A stretch of DNA of 64,000 bases from Diadema setosum (Eukaryota > Echinodermata > Echinoidea > Diadematoida > Diadematidae), in assembly GCA_033980235.1 (NCBI GenBank), contig CM067072.1, positions 19,347,047-19,411,046 of the forward strand. Direction: 5' to 3'. Under the pieces are notes generated by a model, which worked only from the letters and a program-made list of their open reading frames with translations, ran no database searches and had not been told where the DNA came from. This document shows positions 56,701 to 57,807 of this stretch, in pieces. The translations under genes and the position numbers were made by a program. Positions within the stretch are counted from its first letter, which is position 1. Each line of letters begins with the position of its first letter.

Positions 56701-57665
56701 CATGCATGAATTTCTTTGTACTTAATATACACATGTTGGACCAAAAGTATATTATTAACCGTATCAGGCATCTGAGCTGTGGTTCTACAAAATTGTATTT
56801 CCCTCCTACTACACGCAGGATTACGCGCCAGCAGAGAGAAGAGGAGCGAATTTTCCATATTCCCCGCTTTGACAAACGCCTATGGGATTTGTGTGTTAAA
56901 AACGAGGGGAATATAGCATCCTAGCACTTGAGCTCCCAGTGAGGAAAATTTGCTGTTGATGACAGTTTTCTCGCGGAGTGGTTTTGCAACAAGGGGCAAA
57001 ATCCCATAAGTTAACACGTAAAACTAAAGGACGATTGCTGTTACTGTGTGAGCTGGCTGTTTCTACGCGCGCTGCATATCTGAGTTCGCGACAAAGGGCA
57101 AATTCCCATAGGTTAACATGTAAAAATAAAGGACAATCCCTGCGCCTGTGTGAGTTCGCTGTTATACACGCGCCGCGTACCGTGAGCTAGCCTATGTATA
57201 GGGATGTAGTGCGCCATGTGGTGTTGAGCTCTACCTTGCGCCGAGTGGAAAATTGTTGCCGTGAATTGGGAAGTTGTACAAAGTTTACATTGTAATGATT
57301 TATTTTACTGCTCAAGATGCCTGAAATGGGTAATAATAATGATATGGACTGTCTACTTTCGGGGGATACAACATTAATTGCCCTCACTAGAATTGTATTG
57401 CCCTTGTCTTCGACTCCGGCAATACAATTCTAGTTCAGGCAATAAATGTTGTATTCCCCTCAAGGCCAGTCCACATTATATTAATACTGACTGCATGCAC
57501 TGACAAAACATACAAGTAACTCTTTGAAACTATATAGACATTACTTACTGTTATGAATGTGTTACTAGATGGGTCTTGATACTGAAGAAGAAGGGTTTCA
57601 ACTGGGATATGAACCATTGGTCTGCTCTTTAGCCGCTTGTTGACATGAACCAGGAGTTCTAGGAC
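3480..57665 (-). CDS. ECPAS (ECM29): ECM29 proteasome adaptor/scaffold gene, 19 internal coding exons (both ends missing)
   Basis: ECM29 is a HEAT-repeat protein that binds the 26S proteasome. It is known for stabilising or inspecting 19S-20S assemblies and, in animals, for linking proteasomes to membranes and motors. I joined 19 minus-strand exons totalling 2523 nt (841 codons, no stop). Each has an AG acceptor and GT donor, and the phase left by one exon is completed by the next. The order matches the human protein as I recall it, from about residue 60 ([16 protein letters not shown]) to [19 protein letters not shown]. The family is usually about 1800 residues, so roughly half is here. Exons run right to left: 57665-57549, 56479-56361, 51652-51497, 50213-50039, 45592-45495, 43154-43113, 35214-35136, 34411-34295, 33463-33299, 32075-32026, 30603-30537, 25324-25202, 20448-20351, 17136-16998, 14582-14502, 9144-8806, 8206-8075, 4944-4773, 3733-3480. 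I found no start codon exon, stop codon, promoter or polyadenylation signal. Confidence 0.95.
3773..4340 (+). repeat. family A repeat, 5' part only
   Basis: It begins CTAGAAATGTCGCTATGGTGAC and TATGCCTCCCCCAT, as the other family A copies do, and continues to the first TGACCTTTGACC module. The 3' modules, GACG tract and terminal hairpin are absent. It lies in the intron between exons s and r. Confidence 0.8.
4510..4680. mobile_element. 171-bp TA-flanked MITE
   Basis: The termini are ACTGTAAAACCAGAAACATT and, on the right, GGTTTCTGGTTCAACAGTA, forming inverted repeats next to TA. The right part contains TTTACATGAA and ATAAATTTCGC. It resembles other short ACTGTAAAA-ended elements in this window (for example 40136-40348). 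Confidence 0.6.
4773..4944 (-). CDS. ECPAS (ECM29): ECM29 coding exon r (172 nt, phase 0 to 1)
   Basis: It encodes [17 protein letters not shown], a basic/acidic linker with [15 protein letters not shown], and [12 protein letters not shown]. Vertebrate ECM29 has EIQHGSLLALGFTVG followed by a charged linker. I chose the acceptor atttag before TCAGTT because it restores phase 0 and SVEC matches the family's SPEI. The donor is GTAAAT. Confidence 0.92.
5870..6251. mobile_element. TTAA-flanked fold-back MITE
   Basis: A TTAA lies at each end (5870-5873 and 6248-6251). The termini are AGGGACTGTACAGTACTGG and the inverse of CCAGAACTGTACACTCTCT. Long inner arms also pair: GATGAAAATTGGTTTTCAAATGGC on the left against its imperfect complement near 6095-6125. 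The structure fits a TTAA-specific (piggyBac-type) non-autonomous element; the superfamily is inferred from the TTAA only. Confidence 0.65.
6440..7370. repeat. diverged short repeats in inverted halves (AACCTTTGGAATAACGAA-like)
   Basis: The left half repeats words such as AAGGTTTGTTATTAC and AAGGTTTGTTAATCC. The right half, from about 6940, repeats the complementary kind, for example GAACCTTTGGAATAAC and GAACCTTCAGAATAATGA. Units are roughly 20-25 bp and strongly diverged. Together the halves make a large imperfect fold-back. Confidence 0.6.
7829..7888. repeat. (GT)n microsatellite, about 60 bp
   Basis: An uninterrupted GT dinucleotide run, about 190 bp from ECM29 exon q in the intron between exons q and r. 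It produces a spurious His/Thr-repeat open frame on the minus strand. Confidence 0.97.
8075..8206 (-). CDS. ECPAS (ECM29): ECM29 coding exon q (132 nt, phase 0 to 0)
   Basis: It encodes [18 protein letters not shown] and [19 protein letters not shown]. The family counterpart is EEMRELAALFYSVVV and the following helix. The acceptor is ttacag and the donor is GTGAGT. A (GT)n microsatellite lies about 190 bp beyond the donor. Confidence 0.95.
8672..8731. repeat. (TA)n microsatellite, about 60 bp
   Basis: An uninterrupted TA run in the 599-bp intron between exons q and p. Nothing else recognisable was seen in that intron. Confidence 0.97.
8806..9144 (-). CDS. ECPAS (ECM29): ECM29 coding exon p (339 nt, phase 0 to 0), longest exon
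   Basis: It encodes [14 protein letters not shown], a variable stretch, [12 protein letters not shown], then [17 protein letters not shown] and INKLDWIK. Vertebrate ECM29 has APAIGRYIRTLM, PVMYCLLEAVSVYPEKL and DKTEWIK in the same order. The middle segment ([19 protein letters not shown]) replaces a Ser/Asn-rich linker of the vertebrate protein. The acceptor is tttag and the donor is GTAAGT. Confidence 0.96.
9145..10205. other. intronic sequence with one diverged X-box satellite unit
   Basis: Mostly unrecognised AT-rich intron. Around 9600-9860 it contains satellite-like phrases (ATCATGGCAACACATTGT and AAATTTGAAATCAAAACC) related to the roughly 160-bp repeat at 24.1-25.1 kb. No gene is seen. 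Confidence 0.5.
10206..10600 (+). mobile_element. tRNA-derived SINE (Ser/Leu-like head)
   Basis: The head reads GTCGTGGCCGAGTGGTAAGAG (pol III A-box region) and then GGTTCATGGGTTTGAACGCC (B-box-like). A tRNA-unrelated body follows with GTATAAATGGGTACCCGGTA. The tail, TTTAGCGCAATATAAAT then AT-rich repeats, is common in animal SINEs. The tRNA part cannot fold into a proper tRNA (anticodon arm damaged), so this is a SINE and not a tRNA gene. Confidence 0.75.
10600..10930 (+). repeat. X-box satellite, two diverged units
   Basis: It contains AGTTACCATGGCAGCAAAT near 10780 with the flanking phrases of the roughly 160-bp repeat (CACATTTGCTGAATTTCAAG; ACTCAAAAACTCAGGGAATT). Orientation is the same as the large array at 24.1-25.1 kb. 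Confidence 0.65.
11060..11190. repeat. inverted AAACC/GGTTT-rich block
   Basis: AAGTCTATTTCAGGTT faces AACCCGAAATAGACTT across a short spacer. Similar TTTAAACCCGATTTAGACC text recurs at 13320-13500, beyond the family A copy that lies between. The two blocks may be ends of one older element, but I could not confirm matching termini. Confidence 0.4.
11688..12819 (+). repeat. family A repeat, near full length
   Basis: It starts CTAGAAATGTCACTAAGGCGAC, then TATGCCTCCGCCATAATG. It ends with a GGACGG tract, AATGCCTCCGGCAGGAGGCAT and AAAAA. Between lie about five diverged modules of roughly 150-180 bp, each ending in TTGACCTTTGACC-like runs and containing AGAGAATC, ACATGCATA and GATATGGAGGAAAAAGT phrases. 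Confidence 0.85.
12820..14238. other. intronic sequence, no gene seen
   Basis: It holds the AAACC-rich block at 13320-13500 and CCTAGGCCTA-like palindromic words near 12900-13200. The open frame at 14026-14235 has no recognisable motif. The rest is unassigned. Confidence 0.4.
14239..14331. mobile_element. 85-bp TTAA miniature element with internal 16-bp palindrome
   Basis: TTAA at 14239-14242 and 14328-14331 flanks an 85-bp body with termini CCCGTTGAGGA and TCCTCAACGGG, a perfect inverted repeat. The body contains CCCGAGTATACTCGGG, a perfect palindrome. TTAA duplication with CC-starting termini is typical of piggyBac-type elements. It is an unusually small one. Confidence 0.8.
14502..14582 (-). 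CDS. ECPAS (ECM29): ECM29 coding exon o (81 nt, phase 0 to 0)
   Basis: It encodes [20 protein letters not shown], then RPETFRH. Vertebrate ECM29 has [20 protein letters not shown] at this position. The acceptor follows a long pyrimidine tract ending tgccag, and the donor is GTAAGT. Confidence 0.94.
14583..16599. other. intron with a 115-bp tandem duplication
   Basis: Positions 15078-15193 and 15194-15308 are near-copies sharing GGTTGATAACAAAACAATTT and CTAACTTGAAGAAA. Local CpG-rich patches occur at 15650-15830 and 16140-16260. No gene or named element is recognised. Confidence 0.5.
16600..16945 (+). mobile_element. tRNA-derived SINE
   Basis: The head has GTTGGCTCAGTCAGTAGCAC (A-box region) and GGGTTCGAACCCGAGTCTGG (B-box GGTTCGAACCC). 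The body includes CCTCTAGCAAGAGGCAAAAC and CAACTGGACCCAATGGAAGA, and the tail is AACAAACAAGCAAACAATC. It ends about 50 bp from ECM29 exon n, in the intron. Pol III would read it antisense to the gene. Confidence 0.8.
16998..17136 (-). CDS. ECPAS (ECM29): ECM29 coding exon n (139 nt, phase 2 to 0)
   Basis: It encodes [15 protein letters not shown], a polar linker, and [14 protein letters not shown]. Vertebrate ECM29 has PREEVHGEAQRVLR and PSFPEMVYYIQEK here. The acceptor is tggtag and the donor is GTAGGG. The linker [16 protein letters not shown] is poorly conserved. Confidence 0.92.
17137..18359. other. intron with TG repeat and a family A 5' fragment
   Basis: An impure TG run lies at 17195-17225. 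A short relic of a family A start (AAGTCGCTATAGTGACAGGTA, then CATATCGCATTATTCTCC) lies at about 17460-17525. The remainder is unassigned, with no coding signal. Confidence 0.5.
18360..18859. mobile_element. about 492-bp TTAA-flanked element
   Basis: TTAA at 18360-18363 and 18856-18859 flanks termini CTCTTTATGTGCCATGG and, inverted, CTCTTCATGTGCCCCAT. No transposase is seen, so it is non-autonomous. The TTAA target suggests the piggyBac group, but the termini do not match the CCCTAACTAGG family in this window. Confidence 0.65.
19293..20281. mobile_element. 981-bp TTAA-flanked element carrying a nested GC-rich element
   Basis: TTAA (19293-19296, 20278-20281) flanks the perfect inverted termini AGGGCCCCTGA and TCAGGGGCCCT. 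Just inside the left end is a 40-bp-armed hairpin (19310-19348 with 19390-19430). The middle is occupied by the separate element at 19498-20098. It ends about 70 bp from ECM29 exon m. Confidence 0.7.
19498..20098. mobile_element. GC-rich element with GACCCCGTTTACAGTGCG inverted ends, nested
   Basis: The left end GACCCCGTTTACAGTGCG is the inverse of the right end CGCACTGTAAACGGGGTC, apart from small differences further inside. The interior repeats CGGGCTCGGCCGCGGC four times, close to GTTTACACTG phrases. It stands out as very CpG-rich in an AT-rich window. I could not assign a superfamily. Confidence 0.65.
20351..20448 (-). CDS. ECPAS (ECM29): ECM29 coding exon m (98 nt, phase 0 to 2)
   Basis: It encodes [12 protein letters not shown], then [20 protein letters not shown], matching the vertebrate [20 protein letters not shown] block. 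The acceptor is cctgag and the donor GTAAGT follows GATAG. A TTAA-flanked element ends about 70 bp before the exon's 3' end in window coordinates. Confidence 0.95.
20507..20705. mobile_element. TA-flanked MITE, CTGTAAAAGTGGATATTTTCG family
   Basis: The right end reads CGAAAATATCCACTTTTACAG followed by TA. The left end is diverged (TACTGCAGTGTTGAAATTTT). The interior (GCGCAACCAGAAATTAGCAT) is nearly identical to the copy at 40136-40348. Confidence 0.65.
20706..21412. other. T/CT-rich intronic stretch
   Basis: From about 21000 the plus strand is strongly T-rich with recurrent GACGTC/GACGCC words (for example TTATGACGTCTCTC, TTGTGACGCCATGC, TTACGTCACGCG). This may be part of a decayed retroelement leading into the hammerhead-like motif at 21413. 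No coding region is recognised. Confidence 0.35.
21413..21445 (+). ncRNA. possible degenerate hammerhead-like ribozyme motif
   Basis: TTGATAA, then GGTC-TTT-GACC (a 4-bp stem with 3-nt loop), then GAAACGTC resembles the hammerhead core CUGANGA - stem II - GAAAC. C3 is U and G8 is A, so the C3-G8 pair would be replaced by U-A. Stems I and III were not established. Similar motifs are known in animal retroelements. It may be inactive or coincidental. Confidence 0.3.
21690..21856 (+). repeat. X-box satellite unit, left of a family A insertion
   Basis: It contains GAGGGAGTTGGCTCAACCAG and GTTACCATGATGGTAATGG and ends CAAGTCAAGTGCTCAA. The satellite phrase resumes (AAAACTGAGTGAGTT) directly after 24020, so the family A element interrupts one array. 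Confidence 0.75.
22359..23376 (+). repeat. family A repeat, inner nested copy
   Basis: It starts ACTAGATATATCGCTACGGCGAC and TATGCCTCCGCCATCATG. It ends with a roughly 50-bp pure (GACG)n tract at 23281-23330, CCTCCGGCCACTTCG, TGCGGAGGCAT and AAAAA. It belongs to the same subtype as the copies at 39072 and 40651 and is inserted in the outer copy of another subtype. Confidence 0.85.
23281..23330. repeat. (GACG)n minisatellite tract in family A
   Basis: GGACGGACGGACG repeated without interruption. Shorter versions occur at the same place in other copies (12766-12780, 23951-23970, 39980-40003, 41566-41582), so copy number varies within the family. Confidence 0.95.
24045..25135 (+). repeat. X-box satellite array, about seven units of 144-165 bp
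   Basis: Each unit carries a near-palindrome of the GTTACCATGGCAAC type, at 24150, 24294, 24459, 24615, 24773, 24935 and 25099 (spacing 144, 165, 156, 158, 162, 164). The copy at 24935-24948 is the perfect palindrome GTTGCCATGGCAAC. Units also share CACATGTGCCAAATTTCAAG, AAAAACTGAGGGAGTT and CCACAATATTTTTG. The array ends about 70 bp from ECM29 exon l. Confidence 0.9.
25202..25324 (-). CDS. ECPAS (ECM29): ECM29 coding exon l (123 nt, phase 0 to 0)
   Basis: It encodes [20 protein letters not shown] and [19 protein letters not shown], aligning with vertebrate ETRLAIQEALSMM and the following helix. The acceptor is actag and the donor is GTAGGG. The exon lies about 70 bp beyond the end of the X-box satellite array. 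Confidence 0.94.
25733..25853. repeat. 44-bp-armed hairpin
   Basis: The left arm starts TTGCTTCAGAATGGTCTCAT and the right arm ends GAGACCGTTCTGAAGCAA. About 41 of 44 positions pair across a 33-base spacer. It is probably a small fold-back element; nothing shows that it is processed into RNA. Confidence 0.8.
25890..26138. mobile_element. 249-bp MITE with about 40-bp inverted ends
   Basis: The ends are TCGTCGCTGGGGTGACAAAA on the left and the inverse of TTGTCACCCCAGCGACGA on the right; pairing continues through CCTCGTATCTCAAAA. Candidate target duplications next to the ends are unclear. No coding capacity is seen. Confidence 0.75.
26139..28909. other. intronic sequence with G-tracts and low-complexity DNA
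   Basis: It has a G-run at 26756-26776, further G-runs at 27037-27045 and 27105-27117, and an A/G tract at 26915-26935. A GTGCCACTTC...TTTCATCAGCTA phrase is repeated near 26798 and 26878. A (TC)n tract lies at 28657-28676. GCCGGCGGAACCATGTGGTT at 27130 looks like the end of a decayed element. No gene is seen. Confidence 0.5.
28910..30037 (+). repeat. family A repeat, near full length
   Basis: It starts ACTAGAAATGTCACTATGGC and ends TACCACTTCGTGGCGGAGGC then ATAAAAA. The subtype matches 11688 and the outer 21857 copy. The GACG tract is partly decayed (ACGGATGGACGGAAGGATGG). It is in the intron between exons l and k. Confidence 0.85.
30537..30603 (-). CDS. ECPAS (ECM29): ECM29 coding exon k (67 nt, phase 2 to 0)
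   Basis: After completing an Arg codon it encodes [19 protein letters not shown] and then VCK, matching vertebrate [22 protein letters not shown]. The acceptor is tgtag. The donor is GTTTGT, a weaker donor than at the other exons. Confidence 0.94.
30604..32025. other. introns with C/T-rich tract
   Basis: The plus strand is CT-rich at 31195-31510, faced upstream by a GA-rich stretch at 30880-31110. No repeats with defined ends and no coding exon were seen apart from ECM29 exon j at the far edge. Confidence 0.45.
32026..32075 (-). CDS. ECPAS (ECM29): ECM29 coding exon j (50 nt, phase 0 to 2)
   Basis: It encodes [16 protein letters not shown], aligning with vertebrate DPKLLSMAYSAVGKLS. The acceptor is tttcag and the donor is GTATGT after CTCCAG. 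It was found by homology and phase, being too short to stand out as an open frame. Confidence 0.94.
32327..32430. repeat. 104-bp hairpin with 35-bp arms
   Basis: TGGGGTACGAGTTTTTCTT on the left pairs with AAGAAAAACTCATACCCCAG on the right. The inner parts TTTGTCTCCCTT and GAGGGAGACAAA pair as well. A half copy (GTAGAGGGAGACAAAATTGA) occurs at about 46210. Confidence 0.8.
32900..33080 (+). repeat. X-box satellite unit
   Basis: It contains TCTCAAGTCAAATGCTCAAAA, TGTTACAATGGCAACACATT and GACAAAAGATGAAGTTTGCA, the hallmarks of the 24.1-kb array, in the same orientation. Confidence 0.75.
33299..33463 (-). CDS. ECPAS (ECM29): ECM29 coding exon i (165 nt, phase 0 to 0)
   Basis: It encodes [18 protein letters not shown], then [12 protein letters not shown] and [17 protein letters not shown]. 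The vertebrate counterparts are LQFVHHICITC and KPLGPMLLNGLTKLI. The acceptor is gtcaag and the donor is GTGAGT. Confidence 0.96.
33683..34003. repeat. fold-back element with about 80-bp arms
   Basis: The left arm, from CATCCAGTCACGGCTGGATG to TGATGTCACATGAGTACAAC, pairs with the right arm GTTGTACGCATGTGACATCA to CTCATCCAGCAGTGACTT. A related sequence in reverse orientation begins with TTAAAGGACAAG at 47574. The right outside copy here ends CTTGTCCTTTAA at 34121, suggesting a TTAA element whose left end is lost. Confidence 0.65.
34295..34411 (-). CDS. ECPAS (ECM29): ECM29 coding exon h (117 nt, phase 0 to 0)
   Basis: It encodes [10 protein letters not shown], then [18 protein letters not shown] and [10 protein letters not shown]. 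This is the strongly conserved PVSTRVKLKIVPHLLRSR block of ECM29. The acceptor is gcacag and the donor is GTAAGT. Confidence 0.96.
35136..35214 (-). CDS. ECPAS (ECM29): ECM29 coding exon g (79 nt, phase 2 to 0)
   Basis: It encodes [18 protein letters not shown], then QGSVAVKGQ. This aligns with vertebrate [20 protein letters not shown] but is less conserved than neighbouring exons. The acceptor is ctaaag and the donor GTGAGT follows GTCAG. The phases fit exons f and h. Confidence 0.88.
35215..36270. other. intronic sequence, nothing recognised
   Basis: AT-rich sequence with short A/T runs. The open frames here show no family motif and no splice-compatible ECM29 coding. No bounded repeats were seen. 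Confidence 0.4.
36280..36550. repeat. AAGCAA/TTGCTT-dense fold-back block
   Basis: AAGCAAATGCTTGG, AAGCAAGTGCTTGTG, TTGCTTGCAAAAGCTTTTGC and similar short palindromic words recur at least ten times, with TTTTATGCAT three times. The end GATGCATAAAAACTTGC inverse at 36520-36545 resembles the terminus of a small element. Confidence 0.6.
36990..37620 (+). repeat. X-box satellite array, about four units
   Basis: Core sites lie near 37135 (TTTCCATGGCAATG), 37300 (GTTACCATAGATAC) and 37464 (GTCACCATGGCAAC), again about 165 bp apart. They share CACATGTGCCAAATCTCAAG and AACTGAGGGAGTTA phrases. The core palindromes are more decayed than in the 24.1-kb array. Confidence 0.75.
37741..38550. mobile_element. 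810-bp hAT-like non-autonomous element
   Basis: Termini CAGGGGTGGATCCAGG and, inverted, CAGTGGCAGATCGGGGG face each other, with G-runs just inside. TAAAG occurs directly outside both ends and could be a 5-bp target duplication. hAT elements normally give 8 bp, so the assignment rests on the CAGNGG start and is tentative. The interior encodes no recognisable transposase. Confidence 0.5.
39072..40052 (+). repeat. family A repeat, short subtype
   Basis: It starts AGTAGAAATGTCGCTACGGCGAC and ends CCTCCAGCCACTTCATTGGC, GGAGGCAT, AAAAA, with (GACG)n at about 39980. It is closely similar to the inner 22359 copy and the 40651 copy. Confidence 0.85.
40136..40348. mobile_element. 213-bp TA-flanked MITE, CTGTAAAAGTGGATATTTTCG family
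   Basis: The left end TACTGTACAAGTGGAAATTT and right end ATATCCACTTTTACAGTA form inverted termini at TA. The interior holds TTTCGCGCATTTCGCGCAAC and TGATTCCGCGGAATTAAAA. It sits between two family A copies. Confidence 0.75.
40651..41633 (+). repeat. family A repeat, short subtype
   Basis: It starts ACTAGAAATGTCGCTACAGCGAC and ends CCTCCGGCCACTTTGTTGGC, GGAGGCATAA. The GACG tract has about four units. It is the sister of the copy 600 bp away at 39072 and lies in the same orientation. Confidence 0.85.
41634..43112. other. intronic sequence with a possible pogo-like terminus
   Basis: At 42461-42495 the text ACAGTCTAACCTCTCCTATCC then GGACATGT resembles the CAGTC...ATCCGG start of Tigger/pogo elements, but no partner end was found. 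GTATCTGCAGATACAC at 42018 is a perfect palindrome. No genes are seen apart from ECM29 exon f at the edge. Confidence 0.35.
43113..43154 (-). CDS. ECPAS (ECM29): ECM29 coding microexon f (42 nt, phase 2 to 2)
   Basis: This 42-nt exon encodes [14 protein letters not shown], which sits exactly where vertebrate ECM29 has SVATAADLELKSKQ. The acceptor is atatag and the donor is GTAAA after CACAG. It is flanked by introns of 2.3 kb and 7.9 kb and is too short for open-reading-frame detection. Confidence 0.92.
43582..44832. repeat. 1.25-kb imperfect palindrome (long fold-back element)
   Basis: The left arm starts ATGTTCAGACGTATTTCTAG; the right arm ends CTAGAAATACGTCTGAACAT. Internal landmarks pair in reverse order: GTGTCCACACGATGGTCATG with CATGACTGTCGTGTGGACAC, GTTTTACCTAGATTGTAAGG with CCTTACAACCTAGGTAAAAC, and GACGGGCACTACTCCGACC with GGTCGGAGCAGTGCCCGTC. 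The centre is near 44150-44170. Each arm has its own hairpin (GATACTCCTGAG / CTCAGGAGTATC). The right arm is about 95 bp longer. Confidence 0.9.
45495..45592 (-). CDS. ECPAS (ECM29): ECM29 coding exon e (98 nt, phase 0 to 2)
   Basis: It encodes [14 protein letters not shown] and [11 protein letters not shown], matching the vertebrate CKLGIVKF and LVIASSDTRH blocks. The acceptor is tatatag and the donor GTGAGT follows CTACAG. The two-base carry-over AG joins to exon f. Confidence 0.93.
45593..46920. other. intronic AT-rich sequence
   Basis: A (CA)n tract at 46147-46161 and a half copy of the 32327 hairpin at about 46205. From 46771 a repeat start (GACCCGCGGGTCTAGCGCTC, then ACCTGAGTATCGCAAGTTC) also appears near 10962-10990. 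No coding signal. Confidence 0.5.
46921..47575 (+). repeat. tandem repeat, two units of about 320 bp
   Basis: Units starting AGATTCCTTAATTTGGGGGG (46921) and AGATTCCTTCATTTTGGGGGG (47242) share GATGCTACCTACCAAGTTTG, AGAAGATGAAAATGTACA and CAAACTTGAAACTACAGTCA. Each contains a long C-run. A third start at 47566 is cut short by TTAAAGGACAAG. Confidence 0.85.
47576..48700. other. gene-free stretch with fold-back arm and CpG-richer block
   Basis: 47576-47780 is a reverse-orientation relative of the fold-back at 33.7-34.1 kb. 47900-48060 has GCCGACGCTGTCCAGCGTCG (hairpin) and a duplicated ACTGCGACCAGCAGC. Frames at 48124-48339 (minus) and 48311-48604 (plus) show no motif I recognise. Confidence 0.4.
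48705..48965 (-). pseudogene. THAP-type zinc-finger domain fragment, broken
   Basis: The minus strand reads [13 protein letters not shown], a stop, then [35 protein letters not shown], and after a frame change [20 protein letters not shown] then PKYF. The spacing C-x4-C-x48-C-x2-H, the tryptophans and the closing A-x-P-x-x-F fit the C2CH THAP DNA-binding domain found in cellular factors and P-element-type transposases. The TGA and an apparent 5-bp insertion before ICSRHF make it non-functional. No downstream transposase was seen. Confidence 0.5.
49220..49992. mobile_element. 765-bp piggyBac-like MITE with TTAA duplication
   Basis: TTAA on both sides (49220-49223, 49989-49992) and perfect termini CCCTAACTAGGCCGGG and CCCGGCCTAGTTAGGG. 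The subterminal sequences are G-run/C-run pairs (GGGGGCCTCC). The interior is non-coding with GATTAAAATCAATTAATAAC. TTAA targets with CC-starting termini are characteristic of piggyBac elements. Confidence 0.85.
50039..50213 (-). CDS. ECPAS (ECM29): ECM29 coding exon d (175 nt, phase 2 to 0), variable linker
   Basis: It encodes [16 protein letters not shown] and further Ser/Thr/Asn-rich residues, then [17 protein letters not shown]. The family has a low-complexity Ser-rich linker at this point, followed by PPPGMSFYAAKRVIG in vertebrates. I chose the donor GAG|GTGATC because the next exon starts TGC (Cys) in phase 0. Read-through would reach an in-frame TGA at about 50012. Confidence 0.9.
50801..51440. 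mobile_element. 640-bp CpG-rich MITE with about 60-bp inverted ends
   Basis: The left end AAAGCCTGGTCACATTACAC and inverted right end AAGGCCCTGTCACACTGCCC continue as GTCGCGTAAACGCATGAATC and GTCGTGTAAACACATGAATC. The interior is crowded with GCGTGATTC/GCGCGAATC-like words. It lies in the intron between exons d and c, separated from exon c by about 55 bp. Confidence 0.75.
51497..51652 (-). CDS. ECPAS (ECM29): ECM29 coding exon c (156 nt, phase 2 to 2)
   Basis: One base completes a serine codon, then [18 protein letters not shown] and [19 protein letters not shown] follow. The last stretch matches the conserved ECM29 block with the LLDFMLDVLLMPY pattern. The acceptor is gaacag and the donor is GTATTA after TTCAG. 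Confidence 0.93.
51939..52084. mobile_element. 146-bp TA-flanked MITE, CTGTAAAAGTGGATATTTTCG family
   Basis: The left end TAACTGTAAAAGTGGATATT and right end AAATTTTCACTTTTACAGTA are inverted termini. The interior differs from the 20507 and 40136 copies, so only the ends are shared. Confidence 0.7.
52150..52440 (+). repeat. X-box satellite, two units
   Basis: Cores near 52256 (AGTCACCATGGGAACAG) and 52405 (TGTTACCATAGCAACAC), 149 bp apart, with CACATGTACCAAATCTCAAG between them. Same orientation as the other arrays. Confidence 0.75.
52441..53790. other. intronic sequence with AACGTTACTAACC repeats
   Basis: GTAACGTTACTAACC occurs at about 53385, 53400, 53588 and 53764; these may delimit a small inserted element (AATTCCGCGGTTAGT-like ends near 53027 and 53780). 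A C/A junction lies at 52673-52694 and a GAGA tract at about 52808-52824. No gene is seen. Confidence 0.45.
53800..54225 (+). repeat. X-box satellite, two to three units
   Basis: Cores near 53911 (GGTTACCATGGCAATGC) and 54074 (AGTTACCATGGCAAAAC), 163 bp apart, with CACGTGCCAAATTTCAAGTC and AAACTGAGGGAATTAGC. Confidence 0.8.
54740..55500 (+). repeat. family A repeat, 3'-truncated, with nested insertion
   Basis: It starts ACCAGAAATGTCGCTATGGCGAT and has the first modules, interrupted at 54854-55012 by a hAT-like MITE. Similarity stops at about 55500, before the GACG tract and end hairpin. It is followed by a piece of the GCTCAGGTGAGCTAAAAACC repeat. Confidence 0.8.
54854..55012. mobile_element. 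159-bp CAGTGGCGGATCC-type MITE nested in family A
   Basis: The left end CAATGGGGGCGGATCCAGG and right end CCTCTGGATCCGCCACTG are inverted and flank a short interior with C- and G-runs. Other family A copies have uninterrupted TTGGCAAAATATTAAAATGA here. GGCAA adjoining both sides may be a 5-bp duplication. Confidence 0.7.
55501..56360. other. intronic sequence, nothing recognised
   Basis: It includes a short repeat end near 55570 and a duplicated ATTACCCTGCC at about 55818-55840. The minus frames at 55830-56272 carry no family motif. Confidence 0.4.
56361..56479 (-). CDS. ECPAS (ECM29): ECM29 coding exon b (119 nt, phase 0 to 2)
   Basis: It encodes [14 protein letters not shown], then [19 protein letters not shown], and continues directly from exon a as in vertebrate ECM29. 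The acceptor is ttgaag before AAT and the donor GTGAGA follows GACAG. Two bases (AG) carry over to exon c. Confidence 0.93.
56985..57190 (+). repeat. tandem duplication, two units of about 107 bp
   Basis: Units share GGGCAAAATCCCATAAGTTAA / GGGCAAATTCCCATAGGTTAA, GTAAAACTAAAGGAC and TGTGTGAGCTGGCTGTT, and are richer in CpG than the flanks. It lies in the intron between exons b and a. Confidence 0.75.
57342..57475. repeat. hairpin with 42-bp arms
   Basis: GGGGGATACAACATTAATTG at the left pairs with the complement in CAATAAATGTTGTATTCCCC at the right; inner arms ACTAGAATTGTATTGCC / GGCAATACAATTCTAGT pair fully. The outer ATGGACTG / CAGTCCACAT also pairs. It sits 74 bp from the ECM29 exon a donor. 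Confidence 0.8.
57549..57665 (-). CDS. ECPAS (ECM29): ECM29 coding exon a (117 nt, phase 0 to 0)
   Basis: This is the most N-terminal exon found. It encodes [16 protein letters not shown] followed by [14 protein letters not shown], which corresponds to the N-terminal HEAT region of ECM29 near human residue 60. The acceptor is ccaag before GTCCTA and the donor is GTAAGT after ACA. The preceding residues must come from an upstream exon that I did not find in 57700-64000. Confidence 0.93.
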
Positions 57666-57807
57666 CTTGGATATGACAGAGGTTTTACAAAAAAGGACTG
57701 ATCAAACAGGACATAAAGCATGGGATAATTGCCTACCCAAAAGACTGGCTTCAATGCCAAGCCTGCAATGTAAAATGTTTTCTACTTGTGAAAAATTAGG
57801 TCATGTC

